NCBI RefSeq assembly: GCF_034424155.1
Contig: NZ_CP139992.1
Location: 4,604,012-4,668,011 of the forward strand
Length of the DNA stretch: 64,000 nucleotides
Origin: Hafnia alvei
Lineage (GTDB): Bacteria; Pseudomonadota; Gammaproteobacteria; Enterobacterales; Enterobacteriaceae
Direction: 5' to 3'
The position numbers were made by a program, and so were the translations under genes. This document shows positions 7,394 through 15,841 of this stretch, piece after piece. The notes below the pieces were generated by a model that worked only from the letters and a program-made list of their open reading frames with translations, did not search any database and was not told where the DNA came from. Within the stretch, counting starts at the first letter, position 1. Each line of letters starts with the position of its first letter.

Positions 7394-8517
7394 TGAATAG
7401 AAACCAATTCAATCACACGCCAAATTTCATCATCAGTAAGATCTGGATATATAGGTAAACAGATAACCTCGTTAGCTAATCGATTTGCTACCGGAAGGTT
7501 ATGGCGATTTGAGCTTGAATAACCTTGATACATCGCTAACTCTGAAATCAATGGGTAGAAATATCTGCGTGCTAAAATATTATTTTGCTTTAGCTTTTCA
7601 CAGAGTTTATCTCGACTCAAAGGGTAGTCTTTCTCAATAAAAATTGGAAAATAACTACAATTATGCCGTATCTCACCCCACTCAGGGGCCAGTCTTATAC
7701 CTTTAATATTCGATAAATTCTCTCGATATATTTTATCAAGATACTGACGACGCCGAATACCTTCATCAATATGCTGCAACTGTAGTAACCCAAAAGCAGC
7801 CTGTATTTCATTCATCTTGCCATTTAAACCCGGTGCAACAACGGTCACTTCATCAGCAAAACCAAAATTTTTAAGAAAATCGATTCTTTTTTTTGTTTTG
7901 GCATCAGGGCTAATAATTGCTCCACCTTCAAACGTATTAAAAACTTTAGTTGCATGAAAACTTAAAACTGACAGATCGCCATGACGCAAAATTGATCCAC
8001 CAATATCCTCTACAGCAAAGGCATGTGCTGCATCGTAAATAGTTCGCAAACCATATATGTCAGCAATATTGGCTATCGATTCGGTGTTACATGCTCTTCC
8101 GTAAACATGTACGGGCATAATTGCACTCGTATTTGGCGATATTGCCTGTTCAATCAAATTAGGGTTCAAATTGCAGCTGTCAGGTTCAATATCAACAAAA
8201 ACCGGCTGTAAATGATTCCATAAAAGGCTATGAGTCGTTGCCACAAATGAATAGGGCGTGGTAATAACCTCTCCCTTAATTCTTAGTGTTTGCATCGCTA
8301 CGATAAGCGCAATAGTCGCATTCGAAAATAGCGATATATATGGGATACCTAAATACTCGGCTAATAATGCCTCTAGCTTCTGATGAAATGGTCCATTATT
8401 TGTTAAATTCTTAGTTTGCCAAATCTCTTCAAGCATAGGCATAAATTCAGCCAGTGGTGGCATTGACGGCTTAGTCACCGTCAGTAAAGAGAGATCCTTT
8501 GAAGAGGAATCAGACAT
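7390..8517 (-). CDS. DegT/DnrJ/EryC1 sugar aminotransferase, VioA-like
   Basis: This PLP enzyme of 375 residues belongs to the nucleotide-sugar aminotransferases. It strongly resembles VioA, which makes dTDP-4-amino-4,6-dideoxyglucose (dTDP-Qui4N): LTNNGPFHQKLEALLAEYLG at 39-58, EVITTPYSFVATTHSLLW near 83-100, the Asp in IYDAAHAF (D162) and the PLP lysine in SFHATKVFNTFEGGAI (K191). VioA needs dTDP-4-keto-6-deoxyglucose, made by RmlA and RmlB, which are not encoded here. It sits between the GT2 and ATP-grasp genes, so its product is probably transferred and then acylated. The gene is AT-rich. The general class is sure; the exact sugar is inferred. Confidence 0.88.
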   Translation of the reverse strand: MSDSSSKDLSLLTVTKPSMPPLAEFMPMLEEIWQTKNLTNNGPFHQKLEALLAEYLGIPYISLFSNATIALIVAMQTLRIKGEVITTPYSFVATTHSLLWNHLQPVFVDIEPDSCNLNPNLIEQAISPNTSAIMPVHVYGRACNTESIANIADIYGLRTIYDAAHAFAVEDIGGSILRHGDLSVLSFHATKVFNTFEGGAIISPDAKTKKRIDFLKNFGFADEVTVVAPGLNGKMNEIQAAFGLLQLQHIDEGIRRRQYLDKIYRENLSNIKGIRLAPEWGEIRHNCSYFPIFIEKDYPLSRDKLCEKLKQNNILARRYFYPLISELAMYQGYSSSNRHNLPVANRLANEVICLPIYPDLTDDEIWRVIELVSIQ

Positions 8518-8518
8518 A

Positions 8519-9598
8519 TTAATATCCCTTCAATTTCTCAAGAGCACTTTGATAACAAGGCTGTGTTTGAAACTCTTTAATTCGTGATTCCATATCCTGT
8601 ATTAATATTTCCAACTCTATTGGCGTATTTAACACTTGGCTTGCGATACCATATAAAATAGGAAGCACGCTAAGGCGTTCATCGCAATAGCTTATAGATA
8701 ACAATAAATGTTTTTTCATTAAAGCTATTTCATTGTTCTCTAAAAATATGCAAAAGAGTAAATAATGTAGTAGTGAATCATTTGGTCGCTCAAGCAGTAA
8801 CTCATTAATACTTTCATGCGTGGGTTTTTCATGATTAGCATAGTGCTTCCAACGCAGCGCCATTGCATCTGGCCACTCCGGCTCATCACACCAAGACTCT
8901 AATATCATCATTCTATTACGATACATTAAGGTATTTTTGTCTTGTCGATACCATGTGTTATTATCATGCCGACGATAATAAGCGACCGTCCGAGGATCAC
9001 AAACAAACGGTCCAATTTTTGCTAACCGCAAAAACATATCCCAGTCTTCCTGCACCAAGTCTGGATGGGAACGCTCTAGCTCTACATAAGACGAACGGCG
9101 AATTAGCGAGCCAATATATAAGCCACAATTACCATTCACTAACAGACGTGAAAAAGCATCTCCATTAATAAAAAAATTTGGGTATGGAGCCAATTTCCCA
9201 TCAGACGTCAGAACCTCAATGCCGCCGTAGCAGAGTGTACAGTCAGGATTAGCTTCTAGCAGGCCTACCTGACGCTCTATTTTTTCTGGCAAAATCAAAT
9301 CATCTGAATCAACAACAGCAATATATTTTCCACTAGCACAGTTCATGGCCTGGATAATTGGCTTCTCACCTTGCTTGATCTTGTCTGTATAATAATTATC
9401 TTTACGCTCTATGAATTTTAACCCATGTTCTATTTGATATTTTTTAATTATTTTTTGAGAGCCATCGGTAGAGGCATCATCAACAACAATGACTTCAATA
9501 TTTTTCCAAGTCTGCGCATAGATGCTATCTAAAGCAGAGCCGATAAACTTAGCGTGGTTAAAACTTGTGACAATTACGCTAACTAATGGCGTATTCAT
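8519..9598 (-). CDS. GT2-family glycosyltransferase
   Basis: This 359-residue protein starts with a GT-A fold glycosyltransferase domain: TPLVSVIVTSFNHAKFIGSA, IEVIVVDDASTDGSQKI, and the DxD-type metal site AVVDSDDLILPEK near residue 100. An acidic LVQEDWDMFLRL motif near 183 is the likely catalytic-base region. The C-terminal 110 residues are helical and of unknown role. There are no membrane segments, so it acts in the cytoplasm, as expected for flagellin glycosylation. I chose the ATG at 9598, which has AAGGAG about 11 bases upstream; an upstream start at 9628 is open but lacks a good site. It is part of the AT-rich leftward block. Confidence 0.85.
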   Translation of the reverse strand: MNTPLVSVIVTSFNHAKFIGSALDSIYAQTWKNIEVIVVDDASTDGSQKIIKKYQIEHGLKFIERKDNYYTDKIKQGEKPIIQAMNCASGKYIAVVDSDDLILPEKIERQVGLLEANPDCTLCYGGIEVLTSDGKLAPYPNFFINGDAFSRLLVNGNCGLYIGSLIRRSSYVELERSHPDLVQEDWDMFLRLAKIGPFVCDPRTVAYYRRHDNNTWYRQDKNTLMYRNRMMILESWCDEPEWPDAMALRWKHYANHEKPTHESINELLLERPNDSLLHYLLFCIFLENNEIALMKKHLLLSISYCDERLSVLPILYGIASQVLNTPIELEILIQDMESRIKEFQTQPCYQSALEKLKGY

Positions 9599-9682
9599 AA
9601 AAAAGAACATCTCCTTCACAGACTTCAAAATAGGTTATAGACTCAGATAGATATTTTCTTATAACATTGAAAACAACAAACG

Positions 9683-10798
9683 TTAATGAGGGAACAATTT
9701 CTGTCGTAAACTAAGTAAATACAAATTAGTCTGTCTATTATTTATCGCTAGATCGCAAATAACCTTAGCCGCACGCACTCCCGCTAACCCATCCTGAAAC
9801 TCATCACAATAATATTTTTGATAATGCGCAATTTCATCATCAGCACGGTGATATTTAACTTCTGATTTTAAAACATGAAGCAGAGATTCTAGATCGCCCG
9901 CTGTATGCAAATAGTCACGAGCCTTTTGCTCAGCGCTATCCAGCGTTGTCAGTGTTTGATTATTTCTAATCATCTTTTTCATTCCGCTCCATTCCAGCAG
10001 GCATGTTTTCTTGCCAGCCTGAATGGAGTCAAAAATGAATCCACTGTTATCAGTTAAGACAATATCAGCTGCTGCTAAAAGGCAAAATGTAGGAACACCA
10101 TCAACCAAATAATCACTCAAATAGCGCTGAGCCAAGGCTAATGCAGCGCTATCAGACTGTCGGAAACGTGTTCCATGATGGAGCTTAACAATAAGGTTCA
10201 CATCATCTGTTAGAGAAGCCAGTTTTTCTGCCCAGTGAGAGACGGAACTTAAATCACCATAGGTTGGTGCATATAGCACCGTTGGGCGAGACTTATCGCC
10301 CTGTAATGCCTCAACTAGCACCGAGTCATACTTATGATGATACCAATCATCAAACTTAGGATTTCCCACCACAACAGCCGTATCGAAAATGTTTAGACGC
10401 TCTTGAGAATAGCGCCCATAGCATAAAATAGAGTCATAAAACGTATTCCACCACGCATGTCCCCATACATCTTTGGCTAAACCATACATCGCTCTAACGT
10501 GAAACTGTGCCCGTCCATGTAAGATTGGAGAATAATATGGGCTAACCATGCAGGTCACCGCTAGCCCTTCTTTATGCATCTTACTGATTCGCAGCAAGCC
10601 GAGATTTTTATGCTGAGGAAGCGTTTTAATATAGGTGGTCATGTCATTGAGGAAGCTTTCCTCCATCAGGTCATTGATCACCAGATAACAAACATTGTTA
10701 CTCTCTAACAAAGCCAAAATAATGTTTTTATAAACATCATAGTGAAAAGCTGTTTCCATAAAAAAACCGATGGATATAGGCGCTGTTTTTTTTGTCAT
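9683..10798 (-). CDS. CDP-glycerol glycerophosphotransferase-like protein (TagB/TagF family)
   Basis: The 371-residue product resembles the C-terminal catalytic part of TagF/TagB enzymes, which transfer glycerol phosphate from CDP-glycerol. Supporting motifs are VVVGNPKFDDW, RPTVLYAPTYGDLS, LIVKLHHGTRF (the family His motif) and ADIVLTDNSGFIFDSIQAGK (the family DxxITDYSS motif). It is GT-B in fold and has no membrane segment. The TagD-like protein at 4455-4853 could supply its donor. Such enzymes are best known from Gram-positive teichoic acids but also occur in Gram-negative capsule and O-antigen clusters. Here, between flagellar operons, the likely acceptor is a glycan on lateral flagellin. 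That acceptor is an inference. Confidence 0.8.
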   Translation of the reverse strand: MTKKTAPISIGFFMETAFHYDVYKNIILALLESNNVCYLVINDLMEESFLNDMTTYIKTLPQHKNLGLLRISKMHKEGLAVTCMVSPYYSPILHGRAQFHVRAMYGLAKDVWGHAWWNTFYDSILCYGRYSQERLNIFDTAVVVGNPKFDDWYHHKYDSVLVEALQGDKSRPTVLYAPTYGDLSSVSHWAEKLASLTDDVNLIVKLHHGTRFRQSDSAALALAQRYLSDYLVDGVPTFCLLAAADIVLTDNSGFIFDSIQAGKKTCLLEWSGMKKMIRNNQTLTTLDSAEQKARDYLHTAGDLESLLHVLKSEVKYHRADDEIAHYQKYYCDEFQDGLAGVRAAKVICDLAINNRQTNLYLLSLRQKLFPH

Positions 10799-10831
10799 TT
10801 GTCCTTCCTCAATACCAACTAGCGCACTGGA

Positions 10832-11776
10832 TTAAATAAGCGCCAAACCCGTCAGCAAACTGTAATCCGCAGTATGATCGGCATTGAACTGGGCTGTTTC
10901 CGTTGTCTGCCATGCAAAATAGGCGCTGAACAGCGTCACCACGTTTTCTTCGGTTAATTGCTCGTTATCGGTTAACCACATCGCGCACAGCATTTTCAGG
11001 CGGAAGAAATGGCGCACCAGTGCCAAGAATGATTCGCCATAGTTCTTGGCATCGATGCCAGGGAACACGTGGTGATATAGGCTATACAGCAGCGCATTGC
11101 GCAGAATATGCGGCTGTTCTGTAAAGAGAGTTTGGGTCTGCCAAGCGGCCTCCAACTCCTGCAAGCGTTCTGCTAAGCGTGCCGGTTGCATAATGCTTAG
11201 CTCACTGAGTTTCAGCATCATCGGCATTTTTTGCGGTAAAGGCAGGTTCAGATTCAAACGCAGCGCGCCCATTCCTTGCAGCGCCTCAAGTCGGCTCTCA
11301 ACAATCGGCGGCAACATCCCCAGTTGCTGCTGGAGCACATTTTGATCGGCCAGCAACATCAGCTGTTCACCCATGGAAGCAATCTGCTCACAGGACTCAT
11401 CGCCTTGCTCTGACAGAGTTTGCGCCTTGCTCAGCAGCACGCCGATGGCATACAGGCTGCACTCCAAATTCATGGCACGCTGAATGGTTAAATTGATGCA
11501 CTGCTGGTTCACCTGCTCCAGCCACGGGCTGAGAGCCTCTTTCGCCATAGCCTGTGTTTGAACCGGATGTAGCACAAAAGCCTCAGGGTTGAGCAATGTC
11601 TCACGCACCGCGCTTTCACAGCCCAGCATCAGGCTTTCACGCTCTTGATTCTGGAAGCGTTGAGTGACTCGCGGATATTCGCCCTGCTCGGCTTTACACT
11701 TAGGGCAGTTGCACGTTTCCTGAAGAGCCACAAAACGAGCCACATATTCAGGCTGATAACTTTCAATCAGTTGCAT
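10832..11776 (-). CDS. FliB-like flagellin lysine N-methylase, divergent
   Basis: This 314-residue protein starts QLIESYQPEYVARFVALQ and then has a cysteine cluster, ETCNCPKCKAEQ, at about residues 20-31, with one further Cys near 53. The family of FliB, which methylates lysines on flagellin, begins the same way with a Cys-rich FHCIGxxCxxxCC block, and its C-terminus has a LxNYLxYxLxxxLFP region like ILRNALLYSLYHHVFPGID here. The cysteine spacing differs from classical FliB, so the match is distant. It lies between two glycosyltransferase-type genes in a flagellar locus, which supports a flagellin-modifying role. Base composition is closer to the flagellar genes than to the AT-rich block. It could instead be another accessory flagellar protein of unknown activity. 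Confidence 0.6.
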   Translation of the reverse strand: MQLIESYQPEYVARFVALQETCNCPKCKAEQGEYPRVTQRFQNQERESLMLGCESAVRETLLNPEAFVLHPVQTQAMAKEALSPWLEQVNQQCINLTIQRAMNLECSLYAIGVLLSKAQTLSEQGDESCEQIASMGEQLMLLADQNVLQQQLGMLPPIVESRLEALQGMGALRLNLNLPLPQKMPMMLKLSELSIMQPARLAERLQELEAAWQTQTLFTEQPHILRNALLYSLYHHVFPGIDAKNYGESFLALVRHFFRLKMLCAMWLTDNEQLTEENVVTLFSAYFAWQTTETAQFNADHTADYSLLTGLALI

Positions 11777-11815
11777 TTCAATCTTCTCCAGAACAGCGCG
11801 CTTACGCGCTGCTCT

Positions 11816-13270
11816 TTACTTAGGTTTTCTAAAGAACCAGTGAGTGCAGTCAATTTCTTTATCCTGCAAGTAATCCCAATCACGGTTCAGGTAAGCGAAG
11901 CTGGGGTGAAATGCCAGCCAGCAATGTTGTTGCATCAGCTCTTTCCAGCGCATATCCATGCGTGCGGCTTTGGGTTCAGCACCCGCTTGCAACGAGGTTA
12001 AACATTCACGGTAGTGGGTCAGTAATATATTGAAATAGCTGCTATTAACGGCATACGCGCAGCCACAAAGCGCGTCATAAACTCGGCCAACCGACGGCAA
12101 GCTTTCCATCAGGTGCATCTCAAAATGCTTAGCGCCTAACAGCACGACGTTCCATTCGATATTGGGCAACGCTTTGAGCAAACCGTTGACGTTGGTGACC
12201 GTGTTTTCTTTTTTCACAAACTGGATATCGGCATCCAAAATCAATACGTTGCGCCATTCCTGCTGTTGCGCCTGCTCCAGAACATGGCAATGCGTGGTGA
12301 GCTCTGAAATTTCTCGCGTTGATTCAATCCGCTTAGGCAAACACACCAGCCGTTCAGAAGGAATACCAAACGCCATCAGCGCCTGACAGCGATCGGGCAA
12401 GTCGGCTTCGCACGCAGGATCAAACAGCACCACCACTTTCTCAAAGCATTCCCAGTAAACAGGCTGAGTCGAAGGCGTTAGGCTTAGGCGGCGGTAGTGC
12501 GCCAGCAGATTAGTATCTTGAACGAAGTCTTCCAGCGTCAGATCAACCGGTTCACAGCTCGACATGATGTAATCTTTGTCATAGGTGTTAGCGCTGTGCG
12601 ATACACACAAAATGGCGCGCTTAGGGTCGATTTGTAAAACCGGCGCGGTAAAATTATTCAGAAAGCCCTGTTCTTCAGCCAGCATCGCGTCATGCTCATA
12701 ACGATGCTTTCTCAGAAACTTTTTGTGATAGGCAAACGTACCGTTGAGCGCATGATTTGGCCCAAAAGGATGAGTGCGATAGATTTTATTGAGATGGCTG
12801 TACCAAACGTAGATCTGATCGGAACCTGAAAACAGCGCGTTGTTACGCTGCAGTTCATCCACCTGATAAGAGATTTTTTGCGGCGAATAGTAGTCATCAT
12901 CGTCGAAACAGACGATATATTCACCTTTAGCCAGATCGTTAAGCATGTTGCGCTTTTCACCCAGCATCAGACGGCGATCGCTGTGAATATAGCGTACGTT
13001 CTCCATGCTAGGGTCAACCAGCATATCAACCAGATCTTGGCTGCTGTGTGGCGAATCATCCACGATGATCAGTTCACGGCGATCGGCGGGGTAATCCTGA
13101 TATTGATAGATATAAAGCAAGTAGGGTAAAAACTCGCGGCGGTTGTAGCTCGGACACACCACGCTCACAAAAGGCTTTTCGCCTTCAATCCGATGACTGC
13201 CCTGGCGTTGGAGCAGATGGTTCATCAAATTCGACGAGGTATTTTTTTTATTATTCAGTTTGTTATTCAC
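11816..13270 (-). CDS. Two-domain glycosyltransferase, GT2 plus GT25-like
   Basis: The N-terminal 230 residues form a GT2 glycosyltransferase: FVSVVCPSYNRREFLPYLLY, RELIIVDDSPHSSQDL, and the metal site EYIVCFDDDDYYSP. The C-terminal 200 residues look like GT25 LPS-type transferases: a VVVLFDPACEADLPDRC start, WRNVLILDADIQFVKK, WNVVLLGAKHFEM and a GCAYAVNSSYFNILL segment. Two such domains in one cytoplasmic protein suggest two sugars added in turn. The start is uncertain: I used the GTG at 13270, 20 bases after fliJ ends; an ATG at 13225 is also possible. It directly follows fliJ on the same strand, so it is probably in the fliE-J transcript and acts on lateral flagellin. Confidence 0.82.
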   Translation of the reverse strand: MNNKLNNKKNTSSNLMNHLLQRQGSHRIEGEKPFVSVVCPSYNRREFLPYLLYIYQYQDYPADRRELIIVDDSPHSSQDLVDMLVDPSMENVRYIHSDRRLMLGEKRNMLNDLAKGEYIVCFDDDDYYSPQKISYQVDELQRNNALFSGSDQIYVWYSHLNKIYRTHPFGPNHALNGTFAYHKKFLRKHRYEHDAMLAEEQGFLNNFTAPVLQIDPKRAILCVSHSANTYDKDYIMSSCEPVDLTLEDFVQDTNLLAHYRRLSLTPSTQPVYWECFEKVVVLFDPACEADLPDRCQALMAFGIPSERLVCLPKRIESTREISELTTHCHVLEQAQQQEWRNVLILDADIQFVKKENTVTNVNGLLKALPNIEWNVVLLGAKHFEMHLMESLPSVGRVYDALCGCAYAVNSSYFNILLTHYRECLTSLQAGAEPKAARMDMRWKELMQQHCWLAFHPSFAYLNRDWDYLQDKEIDCTHWFFRKPK

Positions 13271-13289
13271 ACTTATGTACCGTATCTGA

Positions 13290-13727
13290 TTAACGTGTCG
13301 CGGCCTGACGGCGCAGCCAGCACTGGGTCGAGATCGCATCAGTCACTTTTTGCGCCTGTCGCTCACGTTCACGCACCACGAAATCACGGCGCTGTTCGAG
13401 TACCAACTCCACGCTTTTCTCACGGCGCGCTTCATGGACTAAATCTGCCTGTAGCTGCTTAGCCTGAATATCCGCCAGTGCCTGTTCCTGTCTCTGCCAT
13501 TCGATCACGCGTTGAATGTTTTTCTTATAGCCAGACTGATTATTCATCAGCAGTGCCGAACTCCCCTGTAGCTGCGGCACTCCGGCCGAAAGCTCGGTAA
13601 GTGCGGCAATATTGCGTTCATAGCGCTGGCAAAGCTGCTTCTGCGAAGAGAGCTTCCCGCTGATGTCCTGTACCGCACGGTTACGCAGTTGGCGCAGCTG
13701 TTCCAGCGTTGAAATCATCTTGCTCAT
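13290..13727 (-). CDS. fliJ: Flagellar export protein FliJ (LfiJ)
   Basis: FliJ is the small coiled-coil stalk of the flagellar export ATPase, touching FliI and FlhA. The 145-residue product is almost all charged helix (about residues 5-130) with the family feature of paired heptad segments: ISTLEQLRQLRNRAVQDISG and VELVLEQRRDFVVRERERQA. FliJ is poorly conserved, so the call rests on length, coiled-coil pattern and position right after fliI. An AGGGAT-like ribosome site precedes the ATG. It is the last flagellar gene of the leftward fliEFGHIJ set before the modification genes. Confidence 0.86.
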   Translation of the reverse strand: MSKMISTLEQLRQLRNRAVQDISGKLSSQKQLCQRYERNIAALTELSAGVPQLQGSSALLMNNQSGYKKNIQRVIEWQRQEQALADIQAKQLQADLVHEARREKSVELVLEQRRDFVVRERERQAQKVTDAISTQCWLRRQAATR

Positions 13728-13743
13728 AGGGATACCTATCGGG

Positions 13744-15060
13744 TTAAGCCTGTGCCAGAAGGCAAAGATCGCTGATGGTGCCGTTAAGCAGCGCGGCGTC
13801 TGAGACTTCCTGCTGCAAGAAATTGTGGATTGCCGGGGAGAGTTTTACCGCGCGATCGGCCATGGGATCGGCTCCCGCCACGTAGCCACCAAGGGGGATC
13901 AGCGGTTTGATGCTCATGTATTCGGCATACAGCTGTTTGAGGGTGCGAGCTGCTCGCTGGTGATCGCGCTGCGTCACCTGACTCATACAACGGCTGATTG
14001 ACTGACCAATATCGATAGCCGGATAGTGCCCTGCTTCTGCTAAATGACGAGACAAAACGATATGCCCGTCCAGCACCGCTCGCGCGCAGTCCACGATCGG
14101 ATCTTGCTGGTCATCACCTTCGGCTAGCACCGTATAAATTGCCGTCATGGTGCCCGCGCCGGTGCTGTTGCCTGCGGTTTCCACCAGTTTAGGAATGATG
14201 CCAAACGCCGAAGGCGGATAGCCTTTGGTTGCCGGAGGCTCGCCCAATGACAGCGCAATTTCACGCTGCGCCATCGCATAACGGGTGAGTGAATCCACCA
14301 GCAAGAGTACGTCTTTGCCTTTGTCGCGGTAGTAACTGGCAATAGAGTGGCAAAGTTCGGTAGCTTTGATACGCATCAGCGGCGATTCATCCGCCGGCGC
14401 CGCAACGATCACGGATTTCACCATGCCTTCAGCGCCCAGCGAATTATCAATAAACTCTTTCACTTCGCGGCCACGTTCGCCGATTAACCCAACCACCACC
14501 ACTTCTGCTTGGGTATAACGGGTGATCATGCCCAGCAGCACGCTTTTACCCACGCCGCTGCCGGCCATCAGACCGACACGTTGCCCTTTGCCGATGGTGA
14601 GCAAACCATTGATAGCGCGCACGCCAACGTCTAATGGCTCTTCAACCGGACGTCGCGTCAGCGGGTGAATTTGCGCAATTTGCTGAGGCAATAAGGTATC
14701 GCCACCAAGTTTGCCCTTGGCATCCAGCGGTTCACCTAATCCATTCACCACGCGGCCTAGCCACTGATCGCCAATCAATACGCCTTCATCTTTTTCAGCC
14801 GGAAATACGCGCGCGCCCGCAATTAAACCGACGGGGTGTTTGAACGGCATCAGGTAAGTGACATCGCGGTCAAAACCGACCACCTGCGCATCCATCAACT
14901 CATGTTCGGTGCTTTCTACGCGGCAAAGTTGCCCCACCGCTAAGCGGCAGCCAACACACTCCAGCAGAATGCCGTTTACTCGCACCAAACGACCGGCCAC
15001 GCGTGCCAGATTGATGTTTTCAATGGATTTTAGCGCCTGCTCAAAGTCGGTATTTATCAT
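13744..15060 (-). CDS. fliI: Flagellum-specific export ATPase FliI (LfiI)
   Basis: FliI is the F1-beta-like ATPase that helps load export substrates into the flagellar type III gate. The 438-residue protein has the Walker A loop GLMAGSGVGKSVLL near residues 163-176, the type III signature GLIGERGREVKEFI, the Walker B strand DVLLLVDSLTRYAMAQRE and the PPSAFGIIPKLVETAGN region. Its length is typical. It overlaps the end of fliH by 4 bases, implying coupled translation, and is followed by fliJ. It should work with FliH, FliJ, FlhA and FlhB of the same locus. Confidence 0.96.
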   Translation of the reverse strand: MINTDFEQALKSIENINLARVAGRLVRVNGILLECVGCRLAVGQLCRVESTEHELMDAQVVGFDRDVTYLMPFKHPVGLIAGARVFPAEKDEGVLIGDQWLGRVVNGLGEPLDAKGKLGGDTLLPQQIAQIHPLTRRPVEEPLDVGVRAINGLLTIGKGQRVGLMAGSGVGKSVLLGMITRYTQAEVVVVGLIGERGREVKEFIDNSLGAEGMVKSVIVAAPADESPLMRIKATELCHSIASYYRDKGKDVLLLVDSLTRYAMAQREIALSLGEPPATKGYPPSAFGIIPKLVETAGNSTGAGTMTAIYTVLAEGDDQQDPIVDCARAVLDGHIVLSRHLAEAGHYPAIDIGQSISRCMSQVTQRDHQRAARTLKQLYAEYMSIKPLIPLGGYVAGADPMADRAVKLSPAIHNFLQQEVSDAALLNGTISDLCLLAQA

Positions 15061-15836
15061 GCAACTAGCTCATCAGCGGTATCAGGCAATAAACTGCTTT
15101 GCAGCACGTCCATGCACTGATCGAGGCGATGCTGGCAGCCAACATCCATTTCGGAGGTGTCTGTCACTACCCGACACTCACCCGGTGCCATATCCGCATC
15201 CGCACACAGTCCCCACTCGCGCGCCTTATCAGGCTCGGCTTCGCTAATGCGGCGGAATTCTTCAGGGTTGAGATACACCTTGAGCTGATCGGGGATCTGC
15301 GGCAGGCTGCTGAGCGCTTCTTCCACCAGCGTTAATAGCTGGGTTGGCTGTAACGTCAGCTCGCAGCGGATCACCTGACGTGTCACTTTTTCTACCAGCT
15401 GTAATAGCTCTTCACGACGGCGAAGTTCATAGCCATCAAGATAACGCTGTAGCTGAGCGGTGAGAGAATCAAGCGGCTCAGCGGCATCGATAAATTGCTG
15501 TTTTCCAGCCAGTTTTCCTTCGGCAAAACCTTTGCGCATTCCCTCTTCAAAACCCGCATTCGCGCCTTCCTGATAGCCTTCCTCTTTGCCTTCTTCCAGA
15601 CCCTGAGCAAAACCACGGTTCAATCCGTCCTGAAAACCATCCATCAGCTGCTTTTGATATTCTGCTGGATCGAGCGCCTGCATTACGTCGCCGCTTTCGC
15701 CCGCTAAGCCATTGGCTTTCTGCCAGCTTTTCCGCAAAGGCGGAAACTTATGCTGGCGTGGAACGGCGCTTTGACGCGCAGCGGAACGGCGGCTATTGAG
15801 CGGTGCAAAAACTGATTTTTGGTTTTCTTTATGCAT
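15057..15836 (-). CDS. fliH: Flagellar export-apparatus protein FliH (LfiH)
   Basis: FliH is the stator that binds FliI and links it to the C ring. The 259-residue product has the FliH glycine-repeat region (GFQDGLNRGFAQGLEEGKEE and onward, about residues 68-115), with the repeated GxxxG/AxxxG spacing typical of FliH. A C-terminal domain with LRRREELLQLVEKVTRQVIR and LKVYLNPEEFRRI follows. It sits between fliG and fliI as usual. The N-terminus is basic and poorly conserved, as in other FliH proteins. It overlaps the start of fliI. Confidence 0.93.
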   Translation of the reverse strand: MHKENQKSVFAPLNSRRSAARQSAVPRQHKFPPLRKSWQKANGLAGESGDVMQALDPAEYQKQLMDGFQDGLNRGFAQGLEEGKEEGYQEGANAGFEEGMRKGFAEGKLAGKQQFIDAAEPLDSLTAQLQRYLDGYELRRREELLQLVEKVTRQVIRCELTLQPTQLLTLVEEALSSLPQIPDQLKVYLNPEEFRRISEAEPDKAREWGLCADADMAPGECRVVTDTSEMDVGCQHRLDQCMDVLQSSLLPDTADELVA

Positions 15837-15841
15837 GACCG

